A stretch of DNA of 17,740 nucleotides from DAIOFH01 sp036745875 (GTDB lineage: Bacteria; Planctomycetota; SZUA-567): the NCBI GenBank assembly GCA_036745875.1, contig DAIOFH010000083.1, positions 1-17,740 on the forward strand. Direction: 5' to 3'. Positions 12,535 to 17,740 of the stretch are shown here, in pieces. Under the pieces are notes generated by a model. That model saw nothing but the letters and a program-made list of their open reading frames with translations, searched no databases and was not told the origin of the DNA. The translations under genes and the position numbers were made by a program. Each line of letters opens with the position of its first letter. Within the stretch, counting starts at the first letter, position 1.

Positions 12535-13491
12535 ATGTTCGGCAAAAGAATGGTCCTGGCATTGGCTGCGTGTATGCTTCTGGCGGCTTCCGGCCTCAAG
12601 GCGGGCGAGAAAACCCTGAATATCGGGGCGATCCTGCTGGACGTCCGTCATGAATGGTTTGTCGAGGTCATTGAAGGCATGAAGGCGGCCGAAAAGGATC
12701 TCGGCGTCAAAGTGACCATCCTCAGTTCCGATTCGGACGTCGCCAAGGAATCGGACACCATTGACAACCTCATCGCCCAGGGCTACGACGCCATCACCAT
12801 GTCGCCGCAAAACGACGAAGCGTCCATCCCCGCCTTTGAAAGGGCGCTGGCCGCCGGCATCCCGGTCGTCCCCTGGAACTCGAAAGTATCTTCCGAGGAA
12901 TCCAAGTATTTCGTCGGCGTCGACAATTACAGCCTCGGCGCGGACACCGGTAAATACGCCGCCAAGTTCATCAATGAACGCATGGGCGGCAAGGCCAAGG
13001 TCGCCATCATCGGCAACACCCTCTATTCGGTCGGCCGCGACAGGGTCAAGGGCTTTGTGGACGAGATGGCCAAGCTGCCGGGCGTGGAGATAGTCGCCAA
13101 CCAGGACGCCGAATTCAAGGAAACGGGGATGGCGGTCACCGAAAGCGTCCTCGAAGCCCACCCCGACACCCAGATCGTCTGGTGCTGGAACCAGGGCGCC
13201 CTCCTTGGCGCGCTGGCAGCCCTGAACGGCAAGGGCAACACCGAGATCATCCTCATGGGCACCGACATGTCCGTGGACCTCGCCCGCTCCATGCTTGAAC
13301 CGGACGCCTTCCTCTACGCCGTCACCACGCAGCAGCCTTACGATCTCGGCATGCAGGCGGTCAAGGCGGCCGTCGACCTCGCCAACGGCAAGCAGATCCC
13401 CGGCGAGATCCTCGTCCCCCTCATGACCTACACCCTGGACAACAAGGCTGAAATCCAGAAATACCTGGACGACCGCAAATACCTGCAATAG
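12535..13491 (+). CDS. Second periplasmic sugar-binding protein, ribose type
   Basis: This 318-residue binding protein has a signal peptide (MFGKRMVLALAACMLLAASG) with likely cleavage after LKA, near residue 22. A lipobox-like LAAC (10-13) is present but sits inside the hydrophobic core, so lipid attachment is less likely. The mature part is a Peripla_BP_4 / RbsB fold: LNIGAILLDVRHEWF, the helix IDNLIAQGYDAITMSP, VGVDNYSLGADTGKYAA, and the hinge-side VTTQQPYDLGMQAV. It differs clearly from the binding protein at 3693, so the two importers should have different ligands. GAGGAG at 12521-12526 precedes the ATG. The ATPase and permease of the same system follow. Ligand unknown; neighbours suggest a rhamnose-like or O-methylated sugar. 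Confidence 0.88.
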   Translation: MFGKRMVLALAACMLLAASGLKAGEKTLNIGAILLDVRHEWFVEVIEGMKAAEKDLGVKVTILSSDSDVAKESDTIDNLIAQGYDAITMSPQNDEASIPAFERALAAGIPVVPWNSKVSSEESKYFVGVDNYSLGADTGKYAAKFINERMGGKAKVAIIGNTLYSVGRDRVKGFVDEMAKLPGVEIVANQDAEFKETGMAVTESVLEAHPDTQIVWCWNQGALLGALAALNGKGNTEIILMGTDMSVDLARSMLEPDAFLYAVTTQQPYDLGMQAVKAAVDLANGKQIPGEILVPLMTYTLDNKAEIQKYLDDRKYLQ

Positions 13492-13504
13492 TTCCCCCCA
13501 ATCC

Positions 13505-13529
13505 CCCGGTCCCGCAGAACGGGACCGGG
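13505..13529 (+). promoter_or_regulatory. Strong hairpin after the second binding-protein gene
   Basis: CCCGGTCCCG (13505-13514) and CGGGACCGGG (13520-13529) form a perfect 10-bp GC-rich stem with a 5-nt loop in the 99-bp gap before the ATPase gene. ATGGTTTTCCC follows, a poor terminator tail. As at 4730-4761, it probably protects the binding-protein mRNA and reduces read-through to the membrane subunits. Confidence 0.6.
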
Positions 13530-13590
13530 ATGGTTTTCCCGCTCCGGCAGCAAAGGGCTGGCCAAACGGCCTGTCCCGGGAGGCATCGTC

Positions 13591-15111
13591 TTGGAAACGA
13601 AACCAATTCTTTCGTGCCGTCGCGTCTCGAAACGCTTTGGCGGCCTTCAGGCCCTTGACCAGGTGAAGTTGGACGTGCACGGCGGCGAAGTCCACGCCCT
13701 CGTCGGCGCGAACGGCGCGGGCAAGAGCACGCTGATCAAAATCATCACCGGCGCAGTCTCCATGGACCGCGACGGCGGACAGATCCAGATCGGCGACCAG
13801 CATGTCGAGATAAAGAACCCCAACCACGCGCGGCAACTCGGCATCAGCGCGGTCTACCAGGAATTCAGCCTCATCAATTCCCTCTCCGTCGCGGAAAACA
13901 TCTTCCTCGGCAGCCCTCCCGCCAAGGCCAGGGGCGTCGCCCTGGACTGGAAGGAAATGGACCGCGCGGCAAAACAGGTGCTGTCGCAACTCGACACCCC
14001 CATCGACACCAAAGCGCTGGTGCGGGACCTTTCAGTGGCGCAACGCCAGGTGGTGGAGATCGCCAAGGCGCTCAAGAACGATTCCCGCGTGCTGATCATG
14101 GACGAGCCGACCGCCTCCCTCACGGACAACGACATCGAGCAGATGTTCAAGATCATCCGGACGCTCAAGGCCAGGGGGATCGGCATCGTCTATGTCTCGC
14201 ACCGACTGGAGGAACTGCCGCAGATCGCGGACAAGGTCACTGTCTTCAGGGACGGCAAATACATCATCACCCTGCCGATAGAGGAGGCCCCGAAGTCCGT
14301 CATAATCGAACACATGGTCGGGCACTGCATCGAGGTGAAGGAGCGCCCGGTTCGCGGCCATGGCGAGGAAGTGCTGCGGCTGGAAAATTTCACCGGTAAA
14401 TGCGGCTTCCGGGACGTCTCGTTTTCGCTGTATTCGGGGGAGATCCTTGGCCTGGCCGGATTGGCCGGGGCGGGGAGGACGGAGGTGGCCCGCGCCCTGT
14501 TCGGCGTCGACAGGCGGGAAACGGGAAAGGTGTTTATCCGGGGCGATGAAGTCAGGATCGCGTCGCCAAGGGATGCCAAGAACCGCGGCATGGGATTCAT
14601 CACCGAAGACAGGAAAGAGGAAGGGTTGATCCTCGCCCATTCCATACAGTCCAACATCGCCATGAGCATTTTCCGCCGCATGGGAAGCATGTTTTACTAC
14701 AGCCCCGCGACGGAGCGAAGCCTTGCCGACGACTTCGTCTCGCGCCTGTCGATAAAGACCGACAATGCCGCCAACCCGGCAAGCAGCCTTTCCGGCGGCA
14801 ACCAGCAGAAAGTCGTCATTTCCAAATGGCTGGCGACCCTGCCTGAGATACTCATCATGGACGAGCCCACGCGAGGCATCGATGTCGGTTCGAAGGAGCA
14901 AATCTACGACCTCCTTTTCAAGCTGTCCGACGAAGGCAAGGCGATCCTCCTGATCTCCTCCGAGATCCCGGAGGTGCTCGACCTGAGCGACAGGATTCTC
15001 GTCATGGCGAACGGGCGGCTGACGGGCGAATTCAAGCGTGGCGAGGCGGACCAGGAAAAGATTCTGCATTACGCCACGATGGGAGCGGGAGAAGCGGTTC
15101 CGAGTTGCTGA
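13591..15111 (+). CDS. Double-domain sugar ABC importer ATPase (RbsA/MglA type)
   Basis: This 506-residue protein has two nucleotide-binding domains, the normal length for RbsA, MglA or XylG. NBD1 has Walker A GANGAGKST (39-47), the LSVAQRQ signature variant, D171-E172 and H204. NBD2 has the usual degenerate Walker A (GLAGAGRTE), S401-G402-G403 in the LSGGNQQK signature, and D424-E425 in MDEPTRGID. Unlike the fused ATPase at 4810, it keeps the Glu in NBD2. The start codon is TTG, with GGGAGG at 13578-13583 seven nt upstream. No better ATG is near the conserved N-terminus. It energises the permease encoded 38 bp downstream, on the cytoplasmic face of the inner membrane. Confidence 0.92.
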   Translation: METKPILSCRRVSKRFGGLQALDQVKLDVHGGEVHALVGANGAGKSTLIKIITGAVSMDRDGGQIQIGDQHVEIKNPNHARQLGISAVYQEFSLINSLSVAENIFLGSPPAKARGVALDWKEMDRAAKQVLSQLDTPIDTKALVRDLSVAQRQVVEIAKALKNDSRVLIMDEPTASLTDNDIEQMFKIIRTLKARGIGIVYVSHRLEELPQIADKVTVFRDGKYIITLPIEEAPKSVIIEHMVGHCIEVKERPVRGHGEEVLRLENFTGKCGFRDVSFSLYSGEILGLAGLAGAGRTEVARALFGVDRRETGKVFIRGDEVRIASPRDAKNRGMGFITEDRKEEGLILAHSIQSNIAMSIFRRMGSMFYYSPATERSLADDFVSRLSIKTDNAANPASSLSGGNQQKVVISKWLATLPEILIMDEPTRGIDVGSKEQIYDLLFKLSDEGKAILLISSEIPEVLDLSDRILVMANGRLTGEFKRGEADQEKILHYATMGAGEAVPSC

Positions 15112-15149
15112 ATCATTCACGGCACAGGCCGGGGAGGTTAGAGAAGAAA

Positions 15150-16112
15150 ATGACTGCATCAGTGAAAAATTTCGACCATAAACGTTTCATCCTCCACTAT
15201 GCGATTTACCTCGCGGTGGTGCTGGAGGTCGTTATCCTGACATTGTGGACGGATAAATTCCTGACCAGCTCGAACATCGTCAATGTGCTGCGGCAAATTT
15301 CCATACAGGGCGTCATCGCCGTCGGCATGACCATGGTCATCCTGGTCGGGCAGATAGACCTGTCCGTGGGCGCTGTCGTCGCCTTCGCCGGCGTGATGAA
15401 CGCTCTTCTCCTCAAGCAGGGCTGGGACATCCCGCTGGCGATCATCATAACCGTGGTGATAAGCTCCCTCTGGGGCCTCGTCAACGGCTATGTCACCGCC
15501 GCCTTCAAGGTGCACTCGTTCCTGGTCACCCTGGCGACGCAGCAGTTCATCCGCGGCGTGACCTATACCATGGTCGAGGGCCGCCCGGTCGGGAGTTTGC
15601 CGAAACCGTTCTATCCCCTGGGCGCGGGCAATATGAACCTCGGCTTCATCAACCTCCCGTACCCGGTCATCTACATGCTGGTCTTTTTCGCCATCGGCAT
15701 TTATTTCCTGCAATACACCCCGGTCGGCCGGGAGATATACGCCGTCGGCGGCAACGAGGAAGCGTCCCGCCTGTCGGGGATCAACGTCAAGTGGATCAAG
15801 ATACTGACCTTTGTCGTGGCGAGCCTGCTGTCGGCGGTCGGCGGCATTGTCCTCTCGTCCCGCCTTATGGCCGGGTCGCCGGAAGTGGGCGTCAGCTGGG
15901 AACTGGACGTCGTCGCCGCAGTCATCATCGGCGGCACCAGCTTTTCCGGCGGCGAAGGCAAACTGTCCGGCACGCTCATCGGCATGCTCTTCATAGGCAT
16001 CCTCACCAACGGCATGGTTCTCCTGGGAGTGACGCCGTATATGCAGCAGATGGTGCGCGGCCTGGTGATCCTGATCGCGGTCATCGTCAACAGTCTCAAG
16101 TCGAGGAGATAG
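15150..16112 (+). CDS. Ribose-type ABC importer permease (RbsC family)
   Basis: This 320-residue inner-membrane protein has about 8-10 hydrophobic segments. RbsC landmarks are GQIDLSVGAVVAFAG (from residue 67), the coupling loop GGNEEASRLSGI (from 200) and VIIGGTSFSGGEGKLSGT near the C-terminus. A TTG at 15105 in the same frame would overlap the ATPase stop. The ATG at 15150 is preferred because GGGGAGG (15131-15137) and a GAGAAG run precede it and the extra residues look non-conserved. Only one permease gene is present in this operon, so the channel is probably a homodimer. The importer at 4810-8182 instead appears to need two different permease domains. Confidence 0.9.
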   Translation: MTASVKNFDHKRFILHYAIYLAVVLEVVILTLWTDKFLTSSNIVNVLRQISIQGVIAVGMTMVILVGQIDLSVGAVVAFAGVMNALLLKQGWDIPLAIIITVVISSLWGLVNGYVTAAFKVHSFLVTLATQQFIRGVTYTMVEGRPVGSLPKPFYPLGAGNMNLGFINLPYPVIYMLVFFAIGIYFLQYTPVGREIYAVGGNEEASRLSGINVKWIKILTFVVASLLSAVGGIVLSSRLMAGSPEVGVSWELDVVAAVIIGGTSFSGGEGKLSGTLIGMLFIGILTNGMVLLGVTPYMQQMVRGLVILIAVIVNSLKSRR

Positions 16113-16115
16113 ATA

Positions 16116-17162
16116 ATGGACAAGAAGGAACGTTTTCTCGCCACACTGGCAAGGCAACCCGTCGACCGTCCGGCCTGGTGGCTCGGCGAACCGACAACGC
16201 CCGCGATGCCGGGACTGCTCGCACACTTCGGCGTCAAGGACGAGCACGGCCTGAAAATGAGGTTGGACGACGATATCTACAACATCAATGTTCCCTATTC
16301 CTCCCCCGCCGGCAACCATATCGCCACCGCCTTCAACTTCGCCAAAAACGCGGCGGAAAGCTATATGGAGCGCACCCTCACCGATCCCGGCTATTTCGAG
16401 GACTGCGATGACGCGGACGAGGTGGAGGGTTTTCCCTGGCCCGACCCGTCCCTGTACCTTGACCGGGAGGAGTCGCGGCGCAGGGTCGAGGCCGCGCCGC
16501 GGGACCGGGTGCTCCTGGGCATGCTGTGGTCGTGCCACTTTCAGGACGCCTGCGCCGCCTTCGGCATGGAATCCGCCCTTGTGGCCATGTTGACCAACCC
16601 CGAGGTATTCCAGGCGATAATCGACCGGATCACCGCGTTCTACCTCCAGGCGAACGAAATCTTTTACGAAGCCACCAAAGGGAGACTGGACGCGGTTCTC
16701 ATCGGCAACGATTTCGGCTGCCAGACGAACCTCCTTGTCTCTCCGGACCTCCTGAGGGAGCATGTCTTCCCCGGCACCAAAAAACTCATCGACCAGGCGC
16801 ATTCGTATGGCCTGAAAGTCATCCACCACTCCTGCGGCAGCATCCACGACGTCGTCCAGGACCTCGCCGACCTGGGTGCGGACGCCATACATCCGATACA
16901 GGCGCTGGCGACGGGGATGGACGCGCCGACCCTGCTCAAGGATTTCGGCGGCAAGGTGTCGTTCTGCGGCGGCGTCGACGCGCAGTATCTCCTGGTCAAC
17001 GGCAAGCCGGAGGAGGTTGCGGCGAAGGTCGGGGAGCTGCGCGACCTGTTCCCGACCGGGCTGATCATTTCGCCCAGCCACGAGGCGATACTGCCGGACA
17101 TCCCGCCCGCCAACATCGCCGCCCTCGCCGACGCGGCCAACAGGATCGGAGGCCAACCATGA
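16116..17162 (+). CDS. UroD/MtaA-superfamily protein, possible methyltransferase, not HemE
   Basis: This 348-residue cytoplasmic protein belongs to the uroporphyrinogen-decarboxylase superfamily of TIM barrels. It lacks the N-terminal RQAGRY motif of true HemE. It does have H238-S239-C240 (in IHHSCGS) and C284 (in FCGGVD), the H-x-C...C zinc pattern that in MtaA/MtbA/CmuA-type enzymes activates a thiol to accept a methyl group from a corrinoid protein. GAGGAG lies 7 nt before the ATG, which is only 3 bp after the permease stop. The downstream mutarotase start overlaps its stop by 4 nt, so it is firmly in the sugar operon. No corrinoid protein or partner methyltransferase is nearby. A role in demethylating an O-methyl sugar is inference. 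Homologues in sugar operons often have no known function. Confidence 0.8.
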   Translation: MDKKERFLATLARQPVDRPAWWLGEPTTPAMPGLLAHFGVKDEHGLKMRLDDDIYNINVPYSSPAGNHIATAFNFAKNAAESYMERTLTDPGYFEDCDDADEVEGFPWPDPSLYLDREESRRRVEAAPRDRVLLGMLWSCHFQDACAAFGMESALVAMLTNPEVFQAIIDRITAFYLQANEIFYEATKGRLDAVLIGNDFGCQTNLLVSPDLLREHVFPGTKKLIDQAHSYGLKVIHHSCGSIHDVVQDLADLGADAIHPIQALATGMDAPTLLKDFGGKVSFCGGVDAQYLLVNGKPEEVAAKVGELRDLFPTGLIISPSHEAILPDIPPANIAALADAANRIGGQP

Positions 17163-17482
17163 AGCGTTACGGTTCAATCATCAGGGTCGGGCCGGAAAAG
17201 CTGGAAGAATACAAAAAGCTTCATGCCGCCGTCTGGCCCGGCGTCCTGAAAATGATCACCGCCGCCAACATCAGGAATTATTCCATCTATTACAAGGACG
17301 GCATGCTGTTCAGCTATTTTGAGTATGTGGGCACGGACTACGACGCCGACATGGCGAGGATGGCTGCCGACCCGGAAACGCAACGCTGGTGGGACGTCTG
17401 TAAACCGCTCCAGGAACCGCTCGATACGCGTAAAGACGGCGAATGGTGGGCGGATATGGAGGAGGTGTTTCACCACGACTGA
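17159..17482 (+). CDS. L-rhamnose mutarotase family protein (RhaM/RhaU, DUF718)
   Basis: This 107-residue protein interconverts alpha and beta anomers of a deoxysugar after uptake, so that the next enzyme gets the right form. The size and sequence fit the RhaM family. Tyr18 and His22, which act in E. coli RhaM, fall at the same positions here (EEYKKLHAAVWPGVL), and a WW pair follows at 77-78 in PETQRWW. GGAGG at 17148-17152 is 6 nt before the ATG, and its ATGA overlaps the stop of the UroD-like gene, showing coupling. No rhamnose isomerase, kinase or aldolase is in the window, so the substrate may be rhamnose, fucose or a methylated relative. It is the last gene of the operon. Confidence 0.85.
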   Translation: MKRYGSIIRVGPEKLEEYKKLHAAVWPGVLKMITAANIRNYSIYYKDGMLFSYFEYVGTDYDADMARMAADPETQRWWDVCKPLQEPLDTRKDGEWWADMEEVFHHD

Positions 17483-17522
17483 AACGAAATATTATTGGCC
17501 TGATTACTTTCCCCCACCCCAG

Positions 17523-17547
17523 CCCTCGCACCCAAAAGGGGAGAGGG
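17523..17547 (+). terminator. C/G-rich hairpin after the last gene, possible terminator
   Basis: CCCTC (17523-17527) pairs with GAGGG (17543-17547), and inside it CCC (17531-17533) pairs with GGG (17538-17540) round AAAA. T-rich sequence follows from about 17555. The composition resembles a common dispersed C-rich repeat of bacterial intergenic regions. It is the best terminator candidate for the 12535-17482 operon, but it is not a clean one. Confidence 0.35.
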
Positions 17548-17548
17548 T

Positions 17549-17575
17549 TAGGGCATTTTAAGATATTTTTCGAAG
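17549..17575 (+). repeat. Possible degenerate arm of the MITE-like repeat
   Basis: TAGGGCATTTTAAGATATTT at 17549 resembles the outer end of the repeat arms at 474 (TAGAGCATTTTAGGAATTT) and 3610, including the initial TA. Similarity fades after about 22 bases and no second arm was found. Confidence 0.3.
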
Positions 17576-17691
17576 TCGCGTTTGTTACATGCCGTTTTGA
17601 TGGAAGATTCTGTGTTTTTGTTCGTAGCGGAGGCAAGGCGACCTGGATCCCGGCAGCTGCGAGCGTTTTTTTTCCCGGTTTATCGTATAGA

Positions 17692-17740
17692 CGCCGGGAT
17701 GACGGTTTCGGGGGTTTGCGGCGCTTTCGTCATCCCGGCG
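17692..17740. repeat. REP-like inverted repeat reaching the window edge
   Basis: CGCCGGGATGACG (17692-17704) and CGTCATCCCGGCG (17728-17740) are perfect 13-bp inverted arms round a 23-bp centre. A related GATCCCGGC lies at 17646. The last 15 bases match 64-78 with one mismatch. The right arm ends exactly at the window edge, so the element may continue. The 258 bp after the last gene hold no coding sequence. Confidence 0.6.

Noticed and set aside
12535..12600. Lipoprotein signal on the second binding protein (LAAC)
   Set aside because: The cysteine is within the hydrophobic core after only about seven hydrophobic residues, and a better signal peptidase I site (LKA) follows. Kept only as an alternative.
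12430..13989. Open frame of 519 codons on the - strand
   Set aside because: It covers the second binding protein and the start of the ATPase gene, with a Val/Asp/Gly-rich shadow composition and no motif.
16116..17162. Heme biosynthesis gene hemE
   Set aside because: The protein is in the UroD superfamily but lacks the N-terminal RQAGRY substrate-binding motif, has the methyltransferase-like H-x-C...C pattern, and lies in a sugar operon.
15159..17177. Open frame of 672 codons on the - strand
   Set aside because: It is antisense to the permease, UroD-like and mutarotase genes. The translation has no recognisable domain and its limits follow the + strand genes.

Overview
The window is a carbohydrate-uptake and catabolism locus with every convincing gene on the + strand. 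The coding DNA looks GC-rich and the promoter regions AT-rich. Both sugar-binding proteins have signal peptides that look cleavable by signal peptidase I, which suggests a diderm (Gram-negative type) bacterium. The sequence alone does not let me name the lineage.

Layout. Positions 1-624 hold no gene. They contain a clear intrinsic terminator (201-230), a strong sigma70-type promoter (319-347) with two tandem dyads 21 bp apart, and a palindromic MITE-like repeat (474-579) in the leader. Block 1 (625-3275) encodes an ApnO-type D-apionate oxidoisomerase, a FadR-type GntR regulator and a xylose-isomerase-like TIM-barrel protein that could be the decarboxylase OiaC. A 417-bp gap (3276-3692) contains a second copy of the MITE-like repeat in opposite orientation. 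Block 2 (3693-10119) encodes a ribose-type ABC importer and an ApnL-type D-apionate lactonase. The importer consists of a binding protein, an 815-residue fusion of a double ATPase to a permease, and a second permease. Block 3 (10237-12279) is a MoxR AAA+ ATPase / CoxE-like VWA protein pair, apparently with its own promoter. Block 4 (12535-17482) has its own promoter and a large upstream inverted repeat. It encodes a second ribose-type importer with normal separate subunits, a UroD/MtaA-superfamily protein and an L-rhamnose mutarotase family protein. Positions 17483-17740 hold only repeats.

How the genes fit together. ApnL opens D-apionolactone to D-apionate, and ApnO converts D-apionate to 3-oxo-isoapionate. 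The TIM-barrel protein might decarboxylate that product. The importer of block 2 is the natural entry route for apiose or apionate. D-apiose dehydrogenase, oxo-isoapionate kinase, the RuBisCO-like branch and the L-erythrulose kinase are not in the window. Block 4 looks like uptake of a second deoxy- or methyl-sugar. Its UroD-like protein keeps the H-x-C...C zinc pattern of corrinoid methyltransferases. Apiose, rhamnose and O-methylated sugars occur together in plant rhamnogalacturonan II, so one reading is a locus for RG-II-derived sugars; that link is inference. The MoxR/VWA pair in the middle is the part least explained by known pathways.
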